Source: Pinguiococcus pyrenoidosus
Taxonomy: Eukaryota; Sar; Pinguiophyceae; Pinguiochrysidales; Pinguiochrysidaceae
Assembly (NCBI GenBank): GCA_019677205.1
Contig: JAAMXY010001716.1
Location: 1 to 13,736, forward strand
DNA length: 13,736 nt
Direction of reading: 5' to 3'
Part shown: piece by piece, positions 7,202 to 13,736 of the stretch
Layout of the letters: every line of letters begins with the position of its first letter
Position numbering within the stretch: the stretch's first letter is position 1
The notes under the pieces: generated by a model
Databases searched by the model: none
Told to the model about the DNA's origin: nothing
The model's input: only the letters and a program-made list of their open reading frames with translations
Position numbers and translations under genes: made by a program

Positions 7202-9225
7202 ATGGCCGCGCAGGTCACCACCGATGAGGAGGAAGAGGATGTCCCCACCATTCCGGCCCTCCTGAGGGCTGTCAGTGACCTGTACCAGGAGGGACAGCTG
7301 ACGCCCGAGCAGAAAGGCGCCGTCAAGGACGAGATCCTCAGCGGCGACAGCGACAGCGCCCAAAAAGCGCAGGCCCTCCTGCAAGACATACTATCTGCGG
7401 GAGAGACGAAAGTGGAGAAGACGCCCGGGACGTCTCAGATGAACGATGAATTGGAAAGGTTGCTCGACAGTCCGCCAGGTAGCCGAAGATCCGCGTGCGG
7501 ACAAGCACTCGAGGCAAGACTGACCACGCGATAGACCCCAAACTTCAGCCGACTCTGCGCCGGAGACTCTCGCGGGAGGATGAAGAGCAAGTCCGACTGG
7601 AGCGGCTAGAGGAGGTGGAGGCGCTCGGCGCTATCTACGAGGACGACTTTTCGCAAGCCAGCGAGTTTGAGTATGTGCTGTTCCTCCGGCCTCCGGAGAT
7701 GGAGACCCTCTGCGGTGGCGGCGGGATGTTTCCTGTGCCCCTGATGGCAATGATTCCGCACCTCAAGCCGGAAGACGTTCGACTGGTCCTGCACGTGTAC
7801 ATCACGGAGGAGTATCCCATCACCCCGCCGATCCTCGAGCTGTTGGACCCCTCCGCAGTCGTTCCAAAGCAGAAGCTTCGCGCGCTGCGCGCGGTGCTGG
7901 AGGGCATCGCCGCAGCCACGGACATCTGCATGGTCTACACGTTGGCATCCCAGGCCCAGGAAACGCTTCAGCAGGTGCTGGAGGAGAAGCTGCTGGATTT
8001 CAACCAGCGGGTCGTAGTCGACAGCAGGGGCAAGTGGCAGTTTCGGAACCAGAATGCGACGCCGGGTCTGGCGGGGGCGATTGCTCCGGAGGCGCAATCG
8101 CCCCTGATCTACGAGAGTGACGAAGATGTGCCGGAGGAGGTGGCCAAGCAAATCACTGCCGGGGCAACGGACTGGCGTTGCGAGATGCGGAGACGGGGGA
8201 TCCCGCTTCGGGCGATCCTCGCCGCCAAGTACCTGGATGATCTGTACGAAATGGAGTACAAAAGCTCGTTTGACCTGCATCCATCCATGTTTGTGGGCGT
8301 GTCGACCCTTTTCCGTGCAATGAAAGACTCGGGTCGCGGTGTGCTGAAGATCGAGAACATCATGCGCACCGACCTGGCCCTCGCGTTCGTGAATAGGTGG
8401 CAGCAGTTTGCAGAACAGTATGGATCACAGCGGAATACCACGCTTGACTTTCCCACCGACAGGCTCTCGTACGTGTTGAAGGGAGGCTGCGGAGCGTTCG
8501 CCTTCAACTGCGAGGATGACAGCAGCAACCCGCCTTGTGCGCAGCCGATCACCGCGTTCCATGGAACGCAGCAGCACCGGCTGCCCTCCATCGTGCGCAA
8601 CGGACTCTGCGTACCAGGAGTTGACGTGTCGCATCGCTTGGATCAGGGCTACTACGGGAAGGGAATCTACGTCTCGCCCGATCCAGACGTGGCACTGGGA
8701 TACTCGAACGATCACCGCGTCGTGGTCTGCGCCGTGCTCCTTGGCCAGGCGTACCGACCATCTTCGTTCGATCCACTCTACGGAGCAAGCCGCCTGGCGT
8801 CATATGATTCGCATACCTCCCCGGACGGCTGGAGCGAGCTGGTGCTATTCGAGAACGAACAAGTGCTGCCGTGCTGGTTGGCGTATACGAAGCACCTTTC
8901 CCAAGATTCGGAGCCGCGCGAGGGCGAAGTCTTCACCATCGCAGACTCTGGGTCCATCTATACCGTGGGAGGGAGATTCCAGACGGCCGAGACTGCTGAT
9001 GTAACGGCGTCGCTGTCGAAGGAGGAACTCGCGAGACGCGCCGCGTTCTGGTTCGGCGAGAAAAGATCACGGCAGGTGCTGGGCATCGCAGAGGCCAATG
9101 ACGATGACGACCAAGCCGCTGGCTTCTCTTCGGTAGCAGGCGACCTGCAAAAGGCTGGAGCGCTCGAAGAGCATGGAGTCCACGCGTCTCATCGCACGGA
9201 AAGTAGAGGGAACTTCATCAACTGA
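7202..9225 (+). CDS. RWD domain-ADP-ribosyltransferase (PARP-type) fusion
   Basis: Exons are 7202-7478 and 7535-9225, giving 655 residues. Residues 1-92 are acidic and helical (TIPALLRAVSDLYQEGQLTPEQ). Residues about 112-245 form an RWD domain, the UBC-like fold of GCN2 and IMPACT, with VEALGAIYEDDF, YITEEYPITPPILEL and a long C-terminal helix. About 340-560 reads as a PARP-type catalytic domain: VLKIENIMRTDLALAFVNRW, FHGT with His435, NGLCVPG, YYGKGIYVSP with Tyr471, a GYS, and GWSELVLFENEQVLP with Glu527. Aligned by eye to known PARPs this gives the H-Y-E triad that binds NAD+ and supports transfer. GKGIY-x-SP and GYS resemble the PARP6/8/16 clade, where UBC-like domains also occur. The C-terminus is a 90-residue unrecognised tail. 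The protein is likely a mono- or poly-ADP-ribosyltransferase tied to ubiquitin or kinase signalling; that role is inferred. Confidence 0.85.
7479..7534 (+). other. Intron of the RWD-ART gene
   Basis: 56-nt phase-1 intron, GTAGCC...GCGATAG, with a GACTGAC branch-like site 15 nt before the acceptor. It joins LLDSPP to DPKLQPTL. The only nearby alternative acceptor (TTCAG at 7548) gives the wrong frame. Confidence 0.75.
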
Positions 9226-9608
9226 AGCTGCTGCACTTCTCTGCGGCAATTTTGGCCTGGCTGATGGTAGCCTCTCGGGAACGTATGGGCATCCTACTCA
9301 GGGGACGAGCATCGGCGTCAGGACTTAGGACTCAAGACTCAGGACTCAGGACTCAGGATTCAGGATTCAGGATTCAGGGTTCAGGATACAGGATTCAGGG
9401 TTCAGCATTCACTGGCAAAGGCCTTTGGTCTTGAGAACTCGACCCAGCCGAGCCCATTCCGCCGAGGCTGAAGGCTTTGACAGCTTCTATGCGAGCCAGC
9501 GCTCACGGGTACCCTTCCCGAACTGGCTCCAAGAGATGGAGTACCTAAGGAGATGCGAGTTATTCGCTGTCTCGTTCCGTGGTACGGGGGTTAGGATGCA
9601 GGAGTGCC
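9226..9608. other. Convergent intergenic region with heptamer minisatellite
   Basis: This 383-bp region lies between the stop of the RWD-ART gene and the stop of the oxygenase gene. It is dominated by the 7-bp array listed separately. Around 9493-9529 there is a 7-bp inverted repeat (GAGCCAG/CTGGCTC) enclosing GGGTACCC. No gene was seen. Confidence 0.5.
9318..9408 (+). repeat. Heptanucleotide minisatellite (TCAGGAY)n
   Basis: Thirteen head-to-tail 7-bp units. The left units are mostly TCAGGAC, the middle ones TCAGGAT, and the right ones alternate with TCAGGGT and end in TCAGCAT. The unit length is held without indels over 91 bp. The unit has the same length as the plant/algal telomere repeat but a different sequence. 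Confidence 0.85.
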
Positions 9609-10954
9609 TTACCAGTCGCGGTAGAGCAGGATGGACTTCGCTACCAACCGAAGCTTCGCAGCGTGCGACAATCCATTTCGCCTTGCGTCATGGAGAAGCT
9701 GAAGCAGTGCATCGTCGTCCAGATGTGTTCCCTTCGCATCCCTAGCAACGCGGTATAGAAAGAGCACATGAGTGCGCGTTTGCTCGACCTTCCCATGATG
9801 CCGCACCGTACCTTCGTCGCATCGTGAATGCCACACTGATTCGTGGACAATCGATCCAGGGAGAGCATACACCCCCGTAGTGGATGATATTGCACCAACC
9901 TACGCTGCCCCCCGCCTGCACTGGCGCAGGTCGACTGGTCCCCAAGCCAAAGCGTATGCGGACCTTTCGGGTTTGATCAGGATCAGGTCGCGAAGCTGCA
10001 AGACGAAGCGCATTCCATCACCTGTCCCTCTTCTATGTGATCTGCGCGAGTTGCGGCGCGCAGGTGCGAGAAGTGATTCGGCTGATCGTAGAGGGGGTCC
10101 AGGGGTCGTGGGATGACGTGCAAGCACCCCGAATCTGGCGTCGCGTCCGTCAAAGCTATCCAGACGTTCATGATGTTCGGCGCATCCGTCTCGGCGTCAT
10201 GAGCTTCGTCATAGCGATAGTCTCGATGGGGAAGGCTGAAGCCTCGCCGCCCTGGTCCCTCGACAGCATTCGCTTGCCCCTGCATACTCGGCGAGAGCGC
10301 CCAGACAAAAATGGATGGCTCAAGCGTCGCTCGCTCCGGCCCCAGCAGCCCACTCGCATCGACCAGAGCGCCGGCACGGCCAAGCACCCTCCACAGCACG
10401 TCGTACACCTTGGCAGCACGCAGTGGGTGAGTCTGGGACAAGCACCGAAGCTCGCGAAAGCCGCCCTCGGTACTTACCAGGGCAAAGCTAGGGGGCCAGC
10501 CAGCCTTCGTGACTGCTTTGACGGCCTTTGCCGCCTCCTCGGCGTCCGCGCGGGCCTCAGCTGTCTCCGCTTCGACGGTAAAGTAGCCTCGAAGCTCATA
10601 CTGGTCTCTCGTGGTGGGACTTGCGCCGTTTTGCACGCTTATCCCTTCTGGTGGAGCAGCTGTGGTCTCTTCCGCAAAGATAGACTGCCAGTACTCCTGT
10701 GGTTGGAGCGCCTCTAGCGCTCTCTGCTCCCCCGCAACGGCAGCCCACAGCAGTCGCTCCGCATCTGAGTCTTGGTCCACCTCCTCGGCGTCTGGGTTGC
10801 TCTCCGGATCGAAGAGAGCGGCAGCAAAGGCTCCGCTGAGGAAAGACAGCGGCGGCGGATCGTCGTCCGCTGCGGCGCCTTGCGTGTCAGATTCGGTTTT
10901 GCTGCGGAGGACGGCAAAGCGCTCTGTGGGAGCAATGGATATGGCATCATTCAT
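9609..10954 (-). CDS. Phytanoyl-CoA dioxygenase-like Fe(II)/2OG oxygenase
   Basis: Exons are 10954-10478, 10408-10022, 9963-9812 and 9741-9609; introns are 69, 58 and 70 nt; the product is 382 residues. The ATG at 10954 is the first in frame; an acceptor-like CTCCTCAG just upstream could mark a 5' UTR intron. Residues 1-145 are an acidic, Ala-rich, unrecognised extension. The oxygenase core starts at GWPPSFAL|VYDVLWRVLG (about 152-170), where removing the first intron restores the WPP-x-F-x-x-VYD-x-x-W pattern of PhyH-like proteins. The facial triad is visible: SLPHRDYRYDE (His220, Asp222) and NIIHYGG (His316), with the 2-oxoglutarate arginine in CPRISVAF (Arg329). MNVWIALTDATPDSGCLHV is the typical core strand, and the C-terminal helix reads KLRLVAKSILLYRDW. 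The protein is likely a hydroxylase using oxygen and 2-oxoglutarate; the substrate is unknown. It is followed upstream, on the same strand, by the CS-domain gene. Confidence 0.82.
10409..10477 (-). other. In-frame 69-nt stop-free intron of the oxygenase gene
   Basis: The donor is a near-perfect CTG|GTAAGTACC and the acceptor CTGCCAAG|GTG. The length is a multiple of three with no stop, so retention would insert 23 residues between GWPPSFAL and VYDVLW. Splicing restores the family motif, so removal is the favoured reading. Confidence 0.7.
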
Positions 10955-11412
10955 CGATGCTGAGGAGACAGGTGAGCGGGTCTTGGATGTGCACTTCCCC
11001 ACTCCCTCAGAATCTCAGGCCTGAGGCGCAGTGAATGGTGAAGTCGGGGCTGCTGCGGATCTTATTTGGATCTTTGGGTTCGGGGAGCTTTGGGCCGAGT
11101 CTTCTTCTTGTTCTTGTTCTTGTTCTTCTTCTTCTTCTTCTTCTTCTTCTTCTTCTTCTTCTTCTTCTTCTTCTCCAGGCCGCACAGACGATCCATTCAT
11201 CAAGAAGAGTCTCTTTCAAAAATGCCTGGCCGGTGTTCTGTTGGAAGAGCAGCGTTTTGCTTCTTTGCGACAGGAGTGAGTGCGATGGAAAGGGCCTGGC
11301 GGCATTGCTGGCTTCGGAGTCTTGTCAAGTCAAGGCCGACTCTTTCTGCTGTTCTCTATTCTGCTCGCCCCATCGCCTGTGTCCTCTGCACGATGCAAAG
11401 GCATCCACTGGA
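10955..11412. promoter_or_regulatory. Spacer between tandem minus-strand genes with TTC tract
   Basis: This 458-bp region lies upstream of the oxygenase ATG and downstream of the CS-gene stop. It holds the oxygenase promoter and 5' UTR, possibly with a 5' UTR intron ending at CTCCTCAG near 10960-10967, and the TTC microsatellite listed separately. Open frames through the microsatellite (poly-Glu, poly-Phe, poly-Ser, poly-Leu and poly-Arg readings) are artefacts of the triplet repeat. Confidence 0.5.
11101..11174 (+). repeat. (TTC)n/(GAA)n microsatellite
   Basis: A CTT/TTC tract with TTG interruptions at the left, then an uninterrupted run of about 17 TTC units from 11123 to 11174. It is a pure polypyrimidine-polypurine mirror repeat, about 170-220 bp upstream of the oxygenase ATG. 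Confidence 0.9.
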
Positions 11413-11997
11413 CTAGTCTTCAAAGGGGAGTAGCTCGATGTTTGGTCGCGCGGCTGCGTCGGGGAAGAGCAGATCCAGCAGCGGCGAGTCGCTACTCTCG
11501 ACATCGACCGCGAGCGCCTGGTCGCGGCGGTACTCCCACAGATCTTTCGTCAGGGCCGCCCAGTTCACGTATCTCTCCTGCTTGCTCAGCTCCACGTGGA
11601 TGCAGCGTGGCGCTCCTCCGTCGAAGTACCACATGGCGTCCCTGGCTTGCACCCGATGCCGCAGCGCAATGTTCGGGATCAGCACCTCGCCAGCAACCCG
11701 GAGACTCAATCTCGTCGGAGAGACATCCAGCAGTACAGCGGACTTGGCAACATCCGACGGCAAGGGCACTAGTACATGGACTTCTGAGGGGTTCTGCTCC
11801 CAGCACAGCGCTGAGAAGCAGGCCGAGTGAAATCTTGCCGAGTCCAAAGGCGCGTCGATCTGCAGATCTTCTCGCTGTAGACTGCCCAGCGCTAGCCGCG
11901 CTCTCGACAGACCTCTGCGGCGTGGAACTTGCGTCCAAAACGCAGCGGACGAAGCAAGCAACAGCGCAAGCAGCAGTGCGAGCATTGCCGATGTCAT
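11413..11997 (-). CDS. CS-domain (p23/NudC-like) protein with plastid-type leader
   Basis: Single exon of 194 residues. The first in-frame ATG is 11997-11995; the frame above it reaches only a TTG. Residues 2-19 are a signal peptide (ALLLALLLASSAA), followed by Phe20 and an Arg/Ser/Leu stretch (FWTQVPRRRGLSRARLAL). An Ala|Phe cleavage site plus a basic, hydroxylated transit peptide is the bipartite leader for complex red-lineage plastids. Residues about 65-150 are a CS domain: CWEQNPSEVHVLVPLP, LLDVSPTRLSLRVAG, then DAMWYFDGGAPRCIHVELSK and YVNWAALTKD. This order and the final W-x-x-L match NudC-type CS domains, which act as HSP90/HSP70 co-chaperones or folding helpers. After the domain come about 40 residues of acidic tail ending LLPFED. 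The likely role is a plastid-lumen or stromal folding factor; location and role are inferences. Confidence 0.77.
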   Translation of the reverse strand: MTSAMLALLLALLLASSAAFWTQVPRRRGLSRARLALGSLQREDLQIDAPLDSARFHSACFSALCWEQNPSEVHVLVPLPSDVAKSAVLLDVSPTRLSLRVAGEVLIPNIALRHRVQARDAMWYFDGGAPRCIHVELSKQERYVNWAALTKDLWEYRRDQALAVDVESSDSPLLDLLFPDAAARPNIELLPFED

Positions 11998-12206
11998 CTC
12001 TCGACTCGACGCCGAGACAAAGCGCAAGCTAAGCAGAGTGGAATGCAGTCATTGTCTTTTCCAGCTCTCTTTGCTCTTGGGGAAAAGTCACGTACACGGG
12101 ACACGCACAGGGATCTTGAGATCGTTCGAGCAGCGCGGGAAGATGTGCCCAGCGAACCGCTGAGACTGCATGAAATATCATGACGAAACAAAGGCGTCTC
12201 TATGGC

Positions 12207-12259
12207 GGTTTCGGTTTCGGTTTTGGTTTTTGGTTTTTGGTTTTCGGTTTTCGGTTTTC
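12207..12259 (+). repeat. GGTTTY(T/C) tandem array, telomere-like composition
   Basis: Eight head-to-tail units of 6-7 bp: GGTTTC twice, GGTTTT once, GGTTTTT twice and GGTTTTC three times. All G pairs lie on the plus strand. It sits in an AT-rich island upstream of the CS-domain gene. Confidence 0.8.
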
Positions 12260-12687
12260 TGGTGTTGATCAAAATCATGAAATGCCTGTTTTTCCTTATG
12301 AAAATCACAATCACCTAAATGATAAACTCATATTCTTCTTTTCGTGGACCCGCCACGCAATCTATGGAGCTGAGTTCCGAGTTCACTGATACAACGGCCG
12401 CAGCAAGCTGACCTCGCTCGCGTCATCGGCGATCTTCACTGGCCAACCGGACTCTGCGCTACGTAAGCTGGCCAGGAAACGGTATGTTGCGCGATGCACG
12501 CGATCGAGGGCTCGCGGGACGCAAACCAAACCTTGAAGTGGCGCTCAACAGCTGATTAGGCTGCAAGCTGGCAGTTCGGACAGGCGCTCGTTGGACCGCT
12601 GCGGTGGGGGTCAGTGGAGATGCTCTTACGTAGTCGCCTACCATTGGTGCATCCAGACTGCCCCACGGCTGCGCAGGTACGTCACCA

Positions 12688-12703
12688 GGAGGCACGTGCC
12701 TCC
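12688..12703. promoter_or_regulatory. 16-bp perfect palindrome centred on a G-box
   Basis: GGAGGCACGTGCCTCC is self-complementary over all 16 bases, with CACGTG at the centre. CACGTG is the classic bZIP/bHLH binding core. It lies about 540 bp upstream of the gene at 13244. Its flanks carry a direct CCAGGA repeat. Confidence 0.55.
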
Positions 12704-12761
12704 GCCAGGATACCGGTCAGCCATTGGTTTTCTCCCGAAACCTTTTCACGCCTTGAAACTG

Positions 12762-12797
12762 GGAATTTCGCGGCCAGCACCGGCCGCGAAGGATTCC
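12762..12797. repeat. Imperfect inverted repeat with 9-bp GC-rich core
   Basis: TTCGCGGCC (12767-12775) pairs perfectly with GGCCGCGAA (12782-12790) around a 6-nt loop. Beyond a 2-nt bulge, GGAAT pairs with ATTCC, adding five pairs. It could be a hairpin in RNA or a symmetric protein site. No T run follows. Confidence 0.6.
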
Positions 12798-13243
12798 GGG
12801 CTTCTCACTGGCATCTGTCACGGGAGTGGATCTAGAAGCTTGAATGCCTGCGTCCACGTGACAGCTTCTCGGCCCAATGAGCTCGCTTCCGAGCTTTGCG
12901 CCTGTGGGATGCTGCCACGCCAGTCCGAGGCTACGTCGCCGCAGCCAAGTTTCGTGTTTTGGGCTGCGGATTGCCTCCGTCTTCCCGAAACCCACCTTCA
13001 CCTTCAGAACTCCGCGTGAAGAGACACTGGTGGCTCCGGGCCACGCACGCCACGCCTGAGCTCCGCAGCGCCTGATCGGGCTCCTGTAGACATCCGCCTG
13101 CGTCGCGTGACAGACCGCCACAAGACGCCGAGTGGCGCACGGTTGGCACCGCCGCTTGGATTCCGGCGGAGGCACCGAGAGCGAAGCGGCCGCGGAGCGC
13201 TGGGAGCGCCGAGAGCGAAGCGGAAGAGGCAAGCAAGAGCGCC

Positions 13244-13736
13244 ATGGCGGAGAGCGGCAGCCAGAACACCTGGGACCCGCTGTTCGACAGCTTGGACGGC
13301 GCGAGCGACAGCGGACTGCTGTCCCTCAAGGGAGCCGACGACGACGGGAGCAGTAGTCAGAAGGAATTTGCGGCCGACAAGGATGGCTTTCTCTGCAGCG
13401 CCAGCCAGGACCCCGGCTCGGCGAGTCAGAGCGACGCCACCACGCGGCCCCGAGAGGAGTCCGGCGGGGATTCCGCGCAGGAGCCGCCGGCGAAACGGGC
13501 CAAATCCCGCGTGCCGGCCATGGAGCGCGTGCCGGAGCCCCGGATAGCGGCTCCGGCGGAAGCGGCGGACAAGGACGAGAAGCGGAAGGGTGAGCCGAAG
13601 GAGAGCTTCGGAGCTCGCGTGGCCGCGATGGTCAAGAAGGTCAACGAAGCGCGCGGGGAAGGCGCCGGCGAGCAGCTGGACCTGGACGCGCTCGGGGAGA
13701 ACGAGAAGCGCCGGAGGAAAGAGCGGAACCAGCGGG
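13244..13736 (+). CDS. Nuclear protein, possible bZIP/bHLH factor, 3' end beyond right edge
   Basis: The frame opens at ATG 13244 (GCCATGG context) and stays open for 164 codons to the window end, the longest uninterrupted frame in this part. The N-terminus is acidic and hydrophobic (WDPLFDSLDGASDSGLLSL), resembling an activation domain. A Ser/Asp-rich stretch follows, then a nuclear-localisation-like PPAKRAK (residues about 86-92), a Lys/Glu-rich helix (ESFGARVAAMVKKVNEA), and finally ENEKRRRKERNQR at the edge. That last stretch matches the start of a basic DNA-binding region of bZIP or bHLH type, but the diagnostic remainder is cut off. The start choice rests on the first in-frame ATG in a good context. 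The class is a guess; that it encodes a nuclear protein is more secure. Confidence 0.6.
   Translation, partial: MAESGSQNTWDPLFDSLDGASDSGLLSLKGADDDGSSSQKEFAADKDGFLCSASQDPGSASQSDATTRPREESGGDSAQEPPAKRAKSRVPAMERVPEPRIAAPAEAADKDEKRKGEPKESFGARVAAMVKKVNEARGEGAGEQLDLDALGENEKRRRKERNQR

Larger units (their letters stand above)
11998..13243. other. 1.25-kb region without recognised gene
   Basis: It separates the CS-domain gene from the partial nuclear-protein gene, which are divergent, so it must contain both promoters. It holds an AT-richer island (about 12170-12340) with a G/T-rich array, a 16-bp G-box palindrome (12688-12703), two CCATTGG (inverted CCAAT-box) motifs (about 12640 and 12720) and a strong hairpin (12762-12797). 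Open frames on both strands (for example 12591-13019 plus and 12717-13232 minus) show no domain or motif I know. The region is long for this gene-dense window, so an unseen split gene or RNA gene is possible. Confidence 0.5.

Noticed and set aside
9318-9408. CRISPR-like array
   Set aside because: The units are contiguous 7-mers without spacers in a eukaryotic context; it is a minisatellite.
9996-10021. 26-nt intron ending at TTGCAG in the oxygenase gene
   Set aside because: Too short for this genome, and the resulting frame ends at a TAG before the distal His motif; the 58-nt intron 9964-10021 joins directly to the GWCNIIHYGG frame.
11007-11433. Poly-Glu, poly-Arg, poly-Phe, poly-Leu and poly-Ser open frames
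   Set aside because: All are different frames of one TTC/GAA microsatellite; the flanks carry no domain.
12717-13232. 171-codon minus-strand frame and overlapping plus frames in the right-hand spacer
   Set aside because: Arg/Ser/Pro-rich composition typical of non-coding GC-rich DNA, no domain, and mutually overlapping on both strands.

Overview
The window is nuclear DNA of a unicellular eukaryote, most likely an alga with a secondary red-type plastid (stramenopile-like). Three things point there. Nearly every gene is split by short introns (15 resolved here, 56-192 nt, GT-AG with one GC-AG, often with a CTGAC/CTGAT/TTGAC branch-point-like site). The coding DNA is GC-rich and tightly packed. 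One product (11413-11997) carries a signal peptide followed by an AF motif and an Arg/Ser-rich stretch, which is the bipartite plastid leader of heterokont and cryptophyte algae. The lineage is an inference.

Layout from left to right: a partial SAM-domain gene (-, 1-608); a small mitochondrial complex I accessory subunit of the 21 kDa/NUXM type (+, 905-1547, 3 exons); eIF2B epsilon (-, 1985-4692, 5 exons) with an unusually long acidic tail; the ER membrane protein TMCO1 (+, 4907-5549, 2 exons joined across a GC-AG intron); a secreted DUF5672 glycosyltransferase-like protein (-, 5728-6892, 4 exons); an RWD domain fused to an ADP-ribosyltransferase (PARP-type) domain (+, 7202-9225, 2 exons); a phytanoyl-CoA-dioxygenase-like Fe(II)/2OG oxygenase (-, 9609-10954, 4 exons); a CS-domain (p23/NudC-like) protein with a plastid leader (-, 11413-11997); about 1.25 kb without a recognisable gene but rich in repeats and palindromes; and the 5' part of a nuclear protein whose basic region resembles bZIP or bHLH factors (+, 13244 to the right edge).

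The first seven genes strictly alternate in strand, so divergent pairs share promoters of about 200-310 bp and convergent pairs share short 3' regions. The genes are mostly housekeeping (translation initiation, respiration, ER membrane) and do not form a pathway. The least ordinary items are the RWD-ADP-ribosyltransferase fusion with an apparently complete H-Y-E triad, the plastid-directed CS protein, the GC-AG intron, a 69-nt stop-free intron in the oxygenase gene, and several simple-sequence arrays. All splice sites come from reading frames, splice consensus and family conservation recalled from memory; no transcript or database search was available.
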